Positions 56,678-64,000 of a DNA stretch of 64,000 nucleotides are shown one piece after another (the first letter of the stretch is position 1; each line of letters begins with the position of its first letter). The position numbers and the translations under genes were made by a program. The stretch lies in NCBI RefSeq assembly GCF_020564355.1, contig NZ_JAJCRR010000002.1:248001-312000 (forward strand), read 5' to 3'. This DNA is from Lachnospira pectinoschiza (GTDB taxonomy: Bacteria > Bacillota > Clostridia > Lachnospirales > Lachnospiraceae). Below the pieces are notes generated by a model, which saw only the letters and a program-made list of their open reading frames with translations, searched no databases and was not told where the DNA came from.

Positions 56678-56706
56678 TTGTTATTTGTAAAATAATATGG
56701 TAAAAT
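56678..56706 (+). promoter_or_regulatory. trpS promoter
   Basis: TTGTTA (56678-56683), 17-base spacer, TAAAAT (56701-56706). Transcription would start about 56713, just before the structured leader. Confidence 0.65.
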
Positions 56707-56717
56707 GTGAAATAGCA

Positions 56718-57011
56718 GTGAGCTGTGCAAAACGAATTATAAAAAAAGTCTGTGGGAGCTTGCTCACAAAAGACTTTTTTTATAATTCGTTTTATAGGGC
56801 GAACGCCCGTCATGAGTAATCTGAAAGATTACGAATGGCACAGCGCCAACCTCAAGCAAACTTTGCGGACAATAGTCCGCAAAGTTTGCGGGGAGTGCCA
56901 CAAAAAAGCCAAAGCATAGTGGGGGCATCACCACAAGCAAACAAGTGAACTTTAGTTCACAACGTTTGCGGGAACAGACACCAAGGCGCCCTAATCAATC
57001 ACACAGCTCAC
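56718..57011 (+). other. Long structured leader/repeat element before trpS
   Basis: 294-nt element with at least seven helices: closing GTGAGCTGTG/CACAGCTCAC (56718-56727, 57002-57011); a perfect 23-bp arm (56729-56751, 56771-56793); TAGGGCG/CGCCCTA (56795-56801, 56987-56993), which competes with a local GGGCG-AA-CGCCC hairpin; GTAATC/GATTAC (56816-56832); TGGCAC/GTGCCA enclosing a perfect 15-bp arm (56856-56870, 56875-56889); and GCAAAC/GTTTGC plus GTGAAC/GTTCAC (56937-56969). It fills the leader from the promoter to near the trpS ribosome site. No T-box or tryptophan leader features seen. The 56619-57044 gap holds only this and the two promoters. Confidence 0.8.
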
Positions 57012-57044
57012 ACCATCACACGTTCAACAGGGAGGAAATAAAAA

Positions 57045-58136
57045 ATGTCTAAAATAATCCTTACAGGAGACAGACCGACAGGAAGACTTCATTTAGGACA
57101 TTATGTAGGTTCATTAAAAAGACGAGTAGAATTACAAAACTCAGGAGAGTTTGATAAAATCTTTATCATGATAGCAGATGCACAGGCATTAACTGATAAT
57201 GCGGACAATCCGGAAAAGGTTCGTCAGAATATTATCGAAGTTGCATTAGACTATTTATCCGTAGGCATCGACCCGGCAAAGACCAATATCTTTATCCAGT
57301 CACAGATTTCACAGCTTACAGAATTAACATTTTACTATATGAATCTGGTAACCGTATCCAGATTACAGAGAAATCCGACTGTAAAGTCAGAAATCCAGAT
57401 GAGAAATTTTGAAGCCAGCATTCCGGTGGGCTTCTTTACCTATCCAATCAGCCAGGCGGCAGATATTACGGCATTTAAGGCAACAACCGTGCCGGTAGGC
57501 GAGGATCAGGAACCAATGCTTGAACAGGCAAGGGAAATCGTCAGAAAGTTCAACGCAGTATACGGCGAAACCTTAATTGAGCCGCAGATTCTTCTGCCGG
57601 ACAACAAGGCATGTTTCCGGCTTCCGGGTACAGACGGCAAAGCCAAGATGAGTAAGTCCCTCGGCAACTGTATTTATCTTTCAGATACACCGGAAGATGT
57701 AAAGAAAAAAGTTATGAGTATGTATACAGACCCTGATCATATCCGTGTGGAAGATCCGGGTAAGATTGAAGGCAACTGCGTATTTACGTATCTAGATGCG
57801 TTCAGTACGGAAGAAGATTTCAAGGAATTCTTACCGGATTATAAGAATCTGGATGAACTCAAAGAGCATTACCAGCGCGGTGGCTTAGGCGATGTCAAGG
57901 TAAAGAAATTCTTAAACAACGTGCTTCAGAAGCAGTTAGAACCAATCCGTCAGAGAAGACATGAGTACGAAAAAGACATTCCGGAGGTATATCATATCTT
58001 ACAGGAAGGTACAAAGGTGGCTTTCGCAGAAGCACAGCAGACTTTAAATGAGGTCAAAGCGGCAATGAAAATCAATTACTTTGATGATGCAGAACTGATT
58101 AAAGTCCAGTCCGAAAAGTACAGCCGTGCAGACTAA
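57045..58136 (+). CDS. trpS: Tryptophanyl-tRNA synthetase
   Basis: 363-aa class Ic synthetase. Signature HLGHY near residue 17 ([18 protein letters not shown]) and KMSKSLGNC around 204. Slightly longer than the 330-aa Bacillus enzyme. GGGAGG precedes the ATG. Expression probably depends on the structured leader described at 56718-57011. Confidence 0.95.
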   Translation: MSKIILTGDRPTGRLHLGHYVGSLKRRVELQNSGEFDKIFIMIADAQALTDNADNPEKVRQNIIEVALDYLSVGIDPAKTNIFIQSQISQLTELTFYYMNLVTVSRLQRNPTVKSEIQMRNFEASIPVGFFTYPISQAADITAFKATTVPVGEDQEPMLEQAREIVRKFNAVYGETLIEPQILLPDNKACFRLPGTDGKAKMSKSLGNCIYLSDTPEDVKKKVMSMYTDPDHIRVEDPGKIEGNCVFTYLDAFSTEEDFKEFLPDYKNLDELKEHYQRGGLGDVKVKKFLNNVLQKQLEPIRQRRHEYEKDIPEVYHILQEGTKVAFAEAQQTLNEVKAAMKINYFDDAELIKVQSEKYSRAD

Positions 58137-58180
58137 AAGTGCAGATAAAAGATTACAAAGATATAAAATACTAAATGAAT

Positions 58181-58230
58181 AAAAGCGGCAGTCTGAAATG
58201 AGCCATTCGGATATTTCAGACTGCCGCTTT
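58181..58230. terminator. Bidirectional terminator between trpS and the lactonase-like gene
   Basis: AAAAGCGGCAGTCTGAAAT (58181-58199) pairs with ATTTCAGACTGCCGCTTT (58213-58230). Confidence 0.88.
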
Positions 58231-58261
58231 CCTGCTCTGTCTGTCAGAATCAGAAACGAAT

Positions 58262-59311
58262 TTATGAAAGTTTCTTTATTACTAAATTATTTGGTCTGGA
58301 AATCTTTAATTCCGGTCCGTTCATGACAATCAGTCCCTTGTCAAAATGAATGGTAAAAATTGTAATAGAATTTCCTTCATTATTCATGGACAAAATATGC
58401 TTATTATCCGGGAACATGCTGATATACTTTGGATAATCACCGCTTACAGGCAGAGAGGAGAGGGTATAGAGTTCCCCTGTTTCCTTGTTAACCTTGTAAA
58501 TGGTTACAGTATTATCGCCTGCATTTGAGCAGAGACAGTTGTTACCGTCATTTGAAAAAATCAGATTGGCGGCGGCGCTGTTGGATTTGTGGCTCTTGCG
58601 CAGGGTGAAAATATTCTGTACAAATTCAAAACGGCCTTTTTCGCCCGAATTGTGGTAAGAATATACATTAATATAATTTTTTAATTCACATACGACATAG
58701 GCAAATCTGCCGTCCGGGCTGAAAGTCATCTGACGCGGTGCAGATTCTAACTGGGAACGGATAATGTCGTACAGCTTTAATTTACCGGTTGTATGGTTAA
58801 ATTCATAAATTTTAATCTGGTCAATGCCCAAATCACACACACATAAAAGTTCTTCGTCCGGGGTAAAGACAGAACTGCTTACATGCGGACGGAAATTGCG
58901 TTCGGCAACACTGCCGATACCTTTATGAAAAACTTCATCGGCAATTTTACCGACAGAGCCGTCTTCATTGATATGTAATACGGTGATTTTTCCATCGTGG
59001 TAGCCGGAAACGATTAAAAATGTATCCTGTTTATTTAAAGTCAGATGGCACCCGCGCATACCATTAATGGTATGAACATTGATTAAAGTTAAATCACCGT
59101 CTGCTTCGATTTTGTAAGCGGCAACACCGCGGTCACAGATAGAATATAAAAATTTTCCGCTGTGGGATAATACCAGATAAGAAGGATTGTCGATCTGGAC
59201 TTCCTTTCGCTCCGTAATTCTTCCCTTTTCTACATCCATATCGTAAATATGGATTCCTTTGCTGGATTCATGCGTATAGCTTCCGGCATATGCAACATAT
59301 TTATCACTCAT
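58262..59311 (-). CDS. Lactonase-family seven-bladed beta-propeller (6-phosphogluconolactonase-like)
   Basis: 349-aa protein of the YbhE/Pgl propeller family: repeated blade motifs such as YLVLSHSGKFLYSIC, LTLNKQDTFLIVSGY, SSSVFTPDEELLCVCDLG and MTFSPDGRFAYVVCELKN. Family members hydrolyse 6-phosphogluconolactone, but many close relatives have unknown substrates, so I give no symbol. I start at the ATG ending at 59311 because GGAGAAGG lies just upstream; the frame runs 9 codons further. No signal peptide. A GC hairpin (59328-59363) lies in its leader. Confidence 0.75.
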   Translation of the reverse strand: MSDKYVAYAGSYTHESSKGIHIYDMDVEKGRITERKEVQIDNPSYLVLSHSGKFLYSICDRGVAAYKIEADGDLTLINVHTINGMRGCHLTLNKQDTFLIVSGYHDGKITVLHINEDGSVGKIADEVFHKGIGSVAERNFRPHVSSSVFTPDEELLCVCDLGIDQIKIYEFNHTTGKLKLYDIIRSQLESAPRQMTFSPDGRFAYVVCELKNYINVYSYHNSGEKGRFEFVQNIFTLRKSHKSNSAAANLIFSNDGNNCLCSNAGDNTVTIYKVNKETGELYTLSSLPVSGDYPKYISMFPDNKHILSMNNEGNSITIFTIHFDKGLIVMNGPELKISRPNNLVIKKLS

Positions 59312-59327
59312 AACCTTCTCCAATTCT

Positions 59328-59363
59328 CCAGCCGGCAAGCATCAGCTTATGTCTGCCGGCTGG
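59328..59363 (-). other. Leader hairpin of the lactonase-like gene
   Basis: CCAGCCGGCA (59328-59337) pairs with TGCCGGCTGG (59354-59363). On the minus strand it ends just before the ribosome site, so it could insulate or modulate translation. Confidence 0.5.
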
Positions 59364-59413
59364 CAATACAAAATATACCTATATTTGATGTTGGAATCCC
59401 AAGTTTCCAACTC

Positions 59414-59582
59414 TGATATCTACGGATTGTTCCGTGCTGCGCACTCTCACAATCCTACCCAATATTCGCATATCGTGGGACTGTCATCCCACTTTTATGC
59501 TCATATTGGGGTGGGTTGCAAGGTATTTCACCCACCTATGAGCAAGCTCATGTGGGTGAAATACTTTGCAGCCCTGATATCA
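59414..59582 (-). repeat. Multi-arm structured repeat, family II, copy 2
   Basis: Reverse-oriented 169-nt homologue of 22463-22629. Read on the minus strand: closing helix TGATATC/GATATCA; arm 1 GTATTTCACCCAC..TGAGCTTGCTCA..GTGGGTGAAATAC; arm 2 CCCAATAT..GCAT with ATGC..ATATTGGG, tipped by GTGGGAT/GTCCCAC; arm 3 GGATTGT/ACAATCC around GAGTGCGCAGCACGGA. A flanking hairpin GTTGGAA/TTCCAAC (59390-59411) parallels GGAGC/GCTCC after copy 1. It occupies most of the 59312-59617 gap, in which I see no gene. Confidence 0.88.
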
Positions 59583-59617
59583 TATATTTTAAGGCATAGA
59601 GAAAATGTTTTCAATGT

Positions 59618-59875
59618 TTATGTGCATTTATTTATGATTTTTTCGACATTTACCTCTACCAGAACGGCATCCGGACCGATACAGCGCACACAGGAAAACG
59701 GAATGACATATTCGATTTCCCGCCCGAAAAGGCAGAACAGTTTTCCGGGACCGGGAACAATCAGCGATTGAATGCAGCCTGTACATTCATTGAATTCAAC
59801 GTCTGCCACACAGCCTAAAATTTTGCAGTCACAGGTATTGATAACCTGCTTGTTATGCAGTTCACAGATTCGCAT
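59618..59875 (-). CDS. YlmC/YmxH-family sporulation-associated PRC-barrel protein
   Basis: 85-aa single PRC-barrel-like domain: ICELHNKQVINTCDCKILGCVADVEFNECTGCIQSLIVPGPG and a C-terminal EVNVEKI. The family is a common neighbour of sigG in Clostridia. A GGCGGAG site precedes the ATG. It lies 61 bases downstream of sigG in the same direction and probably shares its transcript. Unusually Cys-rich (seven Cys). Molecular role unknown. Confidence 0.85.
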   Translation of the reverse strand: MRICELHNKQVINTCDCKILGCVADVEFNECTGCIQSLIVPGPGKLFCLFGREIEYVIPFSCVRCIGPDAVLVEVNVEKIINKCT

Positions 59876-59936
59876 AAAAACTCCGCCTAAAAGCTCTGTG
59901 TTATTATATGCAAAAATAAGTGAAAAATCCTTAAAA

Positions 59937-60713
59937 CTATGAGAGGTATTTTTTCATGGATTTGAGTGCGTTTTTTTCAAGGCGGCTGACCTGTGCCTGT
60001 GAAATACCGATTTCTTCTGCGGTTTCCATCTGGGTTTTACACTCAAAAAAACGCATGTTGATAATGCGGCGTTCGCGCGTATCGAGGTGTTCCATAGCTT
60101 CATGCAGGGCGATATGCTGTACCCAGTTTTCTTCTTTGTTTTTTTTGTCACTGACCTGATCCATAATATAAAGCGTGTCGCCACCCTCGGAGTAGACCGG
60201 TTCATATAAGGAAACCGGCGACTGGATAGCTTCCATGGCGAGAACAATATCTTCTTTGGATACGCCGATTTCATCAGCAATTTCTGTTACGGTCGGTTCT
60301 TTCTGATGTTGTCTGGTAAGGGCTTCTTTCGTGTAAATGGCTTTATATGCAGTGTCACGCAGAGAACGGCTGACACGGATTGGATTGCTGTCCCGCAGGT
60401 ACCGTTTAATTTCCCCAATAATCATGGGAACGGCGTAGGTTGAGAATTGTACGCCCTGTGAAATATCAAAATTATCAATTGCTTTAATCATGCCGACACA
60501 GCCAATCTGGAATAAATCGTCAATATTTTCACTGCTTTGTGAAAAACGCTGGACAATGCTTAAAACAAGGCGCAGATTTCCGTTAATAAAACGCTCGCGT
60601 GCCTGTGTATCCCCATTTTTGATTTTTTTTAACAGCAATTCTTTTTCCTCCGTTTTTAAGAGTGGGAGAGCAGCGGTATTTACACCGCAGATTTCAACTT
60701 TATAACCAGCCAC
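59937..60713 (-). CDS. sigG: RNA polymerase sporulation sigma factor SigG
   Basis: 258-aa forespore sigma factor. The start KVEICGVNTAALPLLK, then region 2 (NGNLRLVLSIVQRFSQSSENIDDLFQIGCVGMIKAIDNFD, FSTYAVPMIIGEIKRYLRD), region 3 and region 4 (TQMETAEEIGISQAQVSRLEKNAL) match SigG closely. I start at GTG 60713 because AAGGAGG lies 7 bases upstream and the length then equals the family norm; the in-frame extension of 36 codons (from ATG 60821) is probably not translated. SigG drives late forespore genes, indicating a spore-forming lineage. Adjacent divergent gene is nrdR. Confidence 0.95.
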   Translation of the reverse strand: MAGYKVEICGVNTAALPLLKTEEKELLLKKIKNGDTQARERFINGNLRLVLSIVQRFSQSSENIDDLFQIGCVGMIKAIDNFDISQGVQFSTYAVPMIIGEIKRYLRDSNPIRVSRSLRDTAYKAIYTKEALTRQHQKEPTVTEIADEIGVSKEDIVLAMEAIQSPVSLYEPVYSEGGDTLYIMDQVSDKKNKEENWVQHIALHEAMEHLDTRERRIINMRFFECKTQMETAEEIGISQAQVSRLEKNALKSMKKYLS

Positions 60714-60860
60714 GTTAGTCCTCCTTAAAAAATGTATTTCATCATTAATGATTGCCTGCTGGCGTTCATTTATACTGCTAAGAATATCCAATTTTGTATT
60801 GACCGCAGACAGATATTTCATTAAAATAAATGTATATTTTTATGTTTGGAGGTAACGGTT

Positions 60861-61307
60861 TTGAAATGTCCGTTTTGTGGTAAAGATAATACAAAGGTTA
60901 TAGATTCCAGGCCGACAGATGACAGCGCTATCCGCAGACGCCGCCAGTGTGATGCCTGTGGCAAGCGTTTTACGACCTATGAAAAAGTGGAATCCATGCC
61001 GTTAATAGTGATAAAAAAAGATAACAACAGAGAACCTTACGACAGGGAAAAACTGACAGCCGGTATTGTGCGTTCCTGTCATAAGCGCCCGGTGTCGCTG
61101 ATCCGGATTAATGCAATGGTTGATGAAATTGAAACGCAGATTTATAATATGGGAGAAAAAGAAATTCCTGCCAAGGTGATTGGAGAAATCGTTATGGAGA
61201 AATTAAAAGATTTGGACGAGGTGGCGTATGTACGCTTTGCTTCCGTTTATCGTGAATTTAAAGATGTCAATACCTTTATGGCGGAGATTCAGAAGATTTT
61301 AAAATAA
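60861..61307 (+). CDS. nrdR: Transcriptional repressor NrdR
   Basis: 148-aa repressor of ribonucleotide reductase genes. Zinc ribbon [39 protein letters not shown], then the ATP-cone domain ([19 protein letters not shown]). I start at TTG 60861, 8 bases after GGAGG, which gives the usual KCPFCG N-terminus; an earlier in-frame TTG (60846) overlaps the ribosome site. Confidence 0.96.
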   Translation: MKCPFCGKDNTKVIDSRPTDDSAIRRRRQCDACGKRFTTYEKVESMPLIVIKKDNNREPYDREKLTAGIVRSCHKRPVSLIRINAMVDEIETQIYNMGEKEIPAKVIGEIVMEKLKDLDEVAYVRFASVYREFKDVNTFMAEIQKILK

Positions 61308-61336
61308 AACAGATTATTTTAGGAATGGAGATTTTT

Positions 61337-61852
61337 GTGTTAAAAAGATTTTATCCCGATGACTACGTGGATTCGGCATATGAGATTCCGTATGAGGAAC
61401 TTTATAAAAAAGGATACAGGGGGATTGTTTTTGATGTGGACAATACCCTTGTAGAACACGGCGCACCGGTCACGGAGCGGGCGATAGCGATGTTTGAACG
61501 GTTAAGAAAGACAGGATACGATACCTGTATCATTTCCAATAATAAAGAGCCGCGTGTCAGACCGCTGGCAGAGGCGGTTCATTCAAAATATGTCAGTGAT
61601 GCGAAAAAACCGTCCCCAAAGAATTATATTAAAGCTATGGAATGTATGAAGACAGATGTCAATACGACATTTTTTGTCGGTGACCAGTTGTTCACGGATG
61701 TCTGGGGGGCAAACCGCGCAGGCATGATGACAATTCTCGTCAAGCCGATTGATAAGCATGAGGAGATTCAGATTGTATTAAAGCGGTATCTGGAAAAAAT
61801 TGTCCTGCATTTTTATAAGAAGCAAGAAAGGAAAAGATATGGGAGAAATTAA
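61337..61852 (+). CDS. yqeG: YqeG-family HAD phosphatase
   Basis: 171-aa HAD superfamily IIIA protein. Motif I FDVDNTL (YRGIVFDVDNTLVEHG), motif II IISNNKE, Lys in KKPSPKN and motif III GDQLFTDVWGANRAGM. Family phosphatase of uncertain substrate (reported for phosphatidylglycerophosphate in related lineages; unproven here). I start at GTG 61337 because GGAG lies 6 bases before; ATG 61325 itself overlaps that site. Its end overlaps aroE by 14 bases, so it is coupled to the shikimate genes. Confidence 0.88.
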   Translation: MLKRFYPDDYVDSAYEIPYEELYKKGYRGIVFDVDNTLVEHGAPVTERAIAMFERLRKTGYDTCIISNNKEPRVRPLAEAVHSKYVSDAKKPSPKNYIKAMECMKTDVNTTFFVGDQLFTDVWGANRAGMMTILVKPIDKHEEIQIVLKRYLEKIVLHFYKKQERKRYGRN

Positions 61853-62705
61853 AGGAACAACAAGAGTATGCGGACTGATTGGCAATCCGGTAGGACATTC
61901 TATTTCACCGGTCATTCACAATACGCTGGCAGATTTGTGCGGAATAGACATGGTTTACACGACATTTAAGGTGGAAAAGGGTGCGGTTGATACTGCTGTG
62001 AAAGGCGCCCACGCATTAGACATTTTAGGATTAAATGTAACCGTGCCGCATAAACAGGAAGTCATTGGAGCGCTGGAAAGTGTCGACCCGCTGGCAGAAG
62101 CGATTGGTGCGGTCAATACGCTGGTGCGCACGGAACACGGCTATAAAGGCTATAATACAGATATTTTAGGACTGGAGCGCGAACTGGAAGAAGAACAGGT
62201 TGAGTTAAAGGACAGTCCTGTGATTTTACTCGGTGCAGGCGGCGCGGCAAGAGCTATTGCCTTTTTATGTGTCAGCAAAGGTGCAAAAGAAGTTGTCATT
62301 TTAAACCGCACGGAAGAAAAAGCGGCAGTGATTGCAGAGGATGTAAACCGCCATTTGCAGTCAAAGGCGGCATATGCCATGAAGCTTTCGGATTACGGAA
62401 AGCTGACCGGGGAAAATTATGTGGTGATTCAGACAACCAATGTCGGTTTATATCCGAATTGTGATGATGCAGTCATAGAGGATGAGGATTTTTATAAGAG
62501 AGCGGCTGTAGGTGTGGACATTATCTATAATCCGGCAGAAACAAAATTTATGAAGCTGATGAAGGCACAGGGCAAGCCTGCTTACAACGGCTTGAAAATG
62601 CTGTTATATCAGGGAGTCAGTGCATTTGAACTTTGGAATGATATGAAAGTAAGTAAAGAAAATATCCGGAAAGTATATGAAAATATGCAGAAGAAGCTGG
62701 GATAG
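61839..62705 (+). CDS. aroE: Shikimate dehydrogenase
   Basis: 288-aa NADP-dependent enzyme reducing 3-dehydroshikimate. NPVGHSISPVIHN (substrate site), LNVTVPHKQEV with the catalytic Lys, GAVNTLVR, and the nucleotide loop ILLGAGGAARAIAF. ATG 61839 has AAAGGAAAAG upstream and lies inside the yqeG 3' end. aroK and aroQ follow, so three steps of the aromatic pathway cluster here. Confidence 0.95.
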   Translation: MGEIKGTTRVCGLIGNPVGHSISPVIHNTLADLCGIDMVYTTFKVEKGAVDTAVKGAHALDILGLNVTVPHKQEVIGALESVDPLAEAIGAVNTLVRTEHGYKGYNTDILGLERELEEEQVELKDSPVILLGAGGAARAIAFLCVSKGAKEVVILNRTEEKAAVIAEDVNRHLQSKAAYAMKLSDYGKLTGENYVVIQTTNVGLYPNCDDAVIEDEDFYKRAAVGVDIIYNPAETKFMKLMKAQGKPAYNGLKMLLYQGVSAFELWNDMKVSKENIRKVYENMQKKLG

Positions 62706-62777
62706 AAAGCCGGCCGGAAACGGCAGGTTATACTAAAAGGTTAAAACAGAAAATTCAGAATAAGAAAGTTAAGAAAA

Positions 62778-63293
62778 ATGTTGGACAATATTATATTGAT
62801 AGGATTTATGGGCTGCGGTAAAACCACATTCGGTACGTGGATTGCAAAAAATAAAAAAATGGATTTTTGCGACACGGATGCGCTCATCGTAGAAAAAGAA
62901 AAGAAAAGTATCAATGACATTTTCAGTGAAAACGGCGAGCCGTATTTCAGGGAACTGGAAACAGAAATTGTCAAAGATTTAATTAAGTCCAGACACAATA
63001 CTGTAGTGTCGGTCGGCGGCGGACTTCCGCTAAAGCCGGAAAACAGGGAGTTGTTAAAAAAACTGGGTACGGTCGTGTATTTGCGGACATCGGTGGAGGA
63101 ACTGACAAAGCGCCTTGCGGGAGATACGACAAGACCATTGCTGGCAGGCGGCAATATCCGTGAAAAGATTACACACCTTATGGATATGCGGCTTTCGGAT
63201 TATTTAGATGCTGCCGAGGTGATTATTGACACGGACGGCAGAAGTTTTGATGAAATGTATGAGAATATTTTAAAGGAGAAAAGGGAAGCATGA
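62778..63293 (+). CDS. aroK: Shikimate kinase
   Basis: 171-aa P-loop kinase phosphorylating shikimate. Walker A GFMGCGKTTFG, DTDALIVEKEKKSI (substrate/Mg site), GEPYFRELE and GGGLPLKPENR. The ribosome site is weak (AAGAAAG). The stop overlaps aroQ (ATGA). Confidence 0.95.
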   Translation: MLDNIILIGFMGCGKTTFGTWIAKNKKMDFCDTDALIVEKEKKSINDIFSENGEPYFRELETEIVKDLIKSRHNTVVSVGGGLPLKPENRELLKKLGTVVYLRTSVEELTKRLAGDTTRPLLAGGNIREKITHLMDMRLSDYLDAAEVIIDTDGRSFDEMYENILKEKREA

Positions 63294-63736
63294 AGATATT
63301 AGTATTAAACGGACCAAATATTAATTTTCTGGGAATCCGTGAAAAAGGCATTTATGGCAATCAGGATTACGACACGCTGGTAAAAATGATTGAAGAAAAG
63401 GCAAAGGAGCTTGGCGTTGACGTGGAAGTATTCCAGAGCAATTATGAAGGCGGATTAATCGACCGGATTCAGAAGGCTTATTTTGAAAAGGCAGACGGCA
63501 TTATCATTAATCCGGGCGCATTTACACATTACAGCTATGCGGTGCGCGATGCGCTGGCTTCGGTTGCGGATATTCCAAAGATTGAAGTCCACATCTCCAA
63601 TGTGCATACCAGAGAAGAATTCCGTCATACTTCCGTGACTGTTCCGGTATGTAACGGACAGGTTGTAGGACTGGGACTGAAAGGCTATTTATATGCGCTT
63701 GAAGCGGTTAAGGATATGGCAGAGAAGAAAGCGTAA
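63290..63736 (+). CDS. aroQ: 3-dehydroquinate dehydratase, type II
   Basis: 148-aa type II dehydroquinase: NGPNINFLGIREKGIYG (with catalytic Tyr), FQSNYEGGLIDRIQ, NPGAFTHYSYAVRDAL and EVHISNVHTREEFRHTS. Typical length. Overlaps aroK by 4 bases. Ends the aro cluster; efp follows from its own promoter. Confidence 0.96.
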   Translation: MKILVLNGPNINFLGIREKGIYGNQDYDTLVKMIEEKAKELGVDVEVFQSNYEGGLIDRIQKAYFEKADGIIINPGAFTHYSYAVRDALASVADIPKIEVHISNVHTREEFRHTSVTVPVCNGQVVGLGLKGYLYALEAVKDMAEKKA

Positions 63737-63780
63737 GAAGCAACATTTTGCGGCATGGCATGACTTTTAGTAAAAAGTGG

Positions 63781-63809
63781 TTGCCAAAACCGGCAATTTA
63801 TTATAGAAT
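63781..63809 (+). promoter_or_regulatory. efp promoter
   Basis: TTGCCA (63781-63786), 17-base spacer, TAGAAT (63804-63809), with TAGGAGGT before the start codon. Confidence 0.7.
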
Positions 63810-63848
63810 TATATAAGTTATTGATTATTATAGGAGGTATACCAAAGA

Positions 63849-64000
63849 ATGGTAACAGCAGGAGATTTTAAAAATGGCATTACACTTGAAATGGATAATG
63901 CAATCTGGCAGATTATAGAGTTCCAGCACGTAAAGCCGGGCAAAGGTGCAGCATTTGTTAGAACAAAGTTAAAGAATATCGTGAGTGGCGGTGTTGTAGA
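63849..64000 (+). CDS. efp: Elongation factor P (5' part; continues beyond window)
   Basis: First 50 codons of [42 protein letters not shown], the KOW-like domain I. The tip residue that is modified in some bacteria is the Lys in PGKGA. EF-P rescues ribosomes stalled at polyproline. The gene is cut by the right edge. Confidence 0.96.
   Translation, partial: MVTAGDFKNGITLEMDNAIWQIIEFQHVKPGKGAAFVRTKLKNIVSGGVV

Noticed and set aside
56718..57011. T-box or tryptophan attenuator at trpS
   Set aside because: No AGGGTGGNACCGCG-like sequence and no leader peptide with Trp codons could be found.
59349..59771. Plus-strand frame of 140 codons over the inverted family II repeat and ylmC
   Set aside because: It is repeat sequence plus the antisense of ylmC.

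Overview
The window looks like a chromosomal segment from a motile, spore-forming gut Firmicute of the Lachnospiraceae type (Clostridia). The reasons are Shine-Dalgarno starts with frequent GTG/TTG, a perfect CIRCE operator before hrcA-grpE-dnaK-dnaJ, the forespore sigma factor SigG beside a YlmC/YmxH protein, a chemotaxis cluster, several c-di-GMP proteins, a GH3 beta-xylosidase-like enzyme, and a cassette of large proteins that I recall only from Lachnospiraceae. I cannot fix genus or species from sequence alone. Almost everything is ordinary housekeeping. I see no CRISPR array, prophage or recognisable insertion sequence.

Layout. 1-4.8 kb: chemosensory operon (cheB end, receiver, cheA, cheW, small MCP), then tRNA-Pro(CGG). 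5.5-8.4 kb: LysR regulator divergent from leuCD. 8.5-11.1 kb: AP2-like protein and thrC. 11.2-14.2 kb: polysaccharide phosphoregulatory module (CpsB, CpsC, CpsD kinase, surface protein) with no glycosyltransferases beside it. 14.3-19.3 kb: heat-shock operon. 19.5-29.3 kb: M16C protease, era, recO, pyridoxal kinase, small radical SAM protein, glyS, zinc-ribbon membrane protein. 29.5-34.4 kb: D,D-carboxypeptidase, a PAS-GGDEF-receiver-HD-GYP protein, rarA. 34.4-41.6 kb: four consecutive uncharacterised genes (1183-aa repeat protein, Hsp70/actin-fold protein, TPR protein, coiled-coil membrane protein). 41.7-51.0 kb: pheST, queA, a PilZ protein, RNase P RNA, eno, GH3. 51.1-55.1 kb: an MCP gene interrupted by a MoxR-ATPase/VWA cassette. 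55.2-58.1 kb: pyrBI divergent from trpS. 58.2-64 kb: lactonase-like propeller, ylmC, sigG, nrdR, yqeG, aroE-aroK-aroQ and the start of efp.

The most unusual layer is between the genes. Seven intergenic spots hold long, precisely self-complementary multi-arm elements of about 100-295 nt. Two (22463-22629 and, inverted, 59414-59582) are clearly homologous: the same outer helix and three arms, with arm sequences that differ yet keep pairing on both sides. Three others (26030-26130, 32880-32986, 47310-47400) share another architecture; in two of them the 11-nt loop is identical while the stem has compensatory changes. A 294-nt element (56718-57011) forms almost the whole predicted leader of trpS, and a cloverleaf-like one (6381-6515) lies between the LysR gene and leuC. 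These are strong candidates for structured RNAs or structure-selected mobile repeats.

The second notable locus is the interrupted MCP. Its N-terminal part ends at 51980, its missing C-terminal helix reappears out of frame at 54932-55117, and a more A/T-rich MoxR/VWA pair plus the 5' piece of a zinc-ribbon gene lies between, bracketed by TTTTGAA copies. The third is the four-gene Hsp70-like cassette at 34353-41608.
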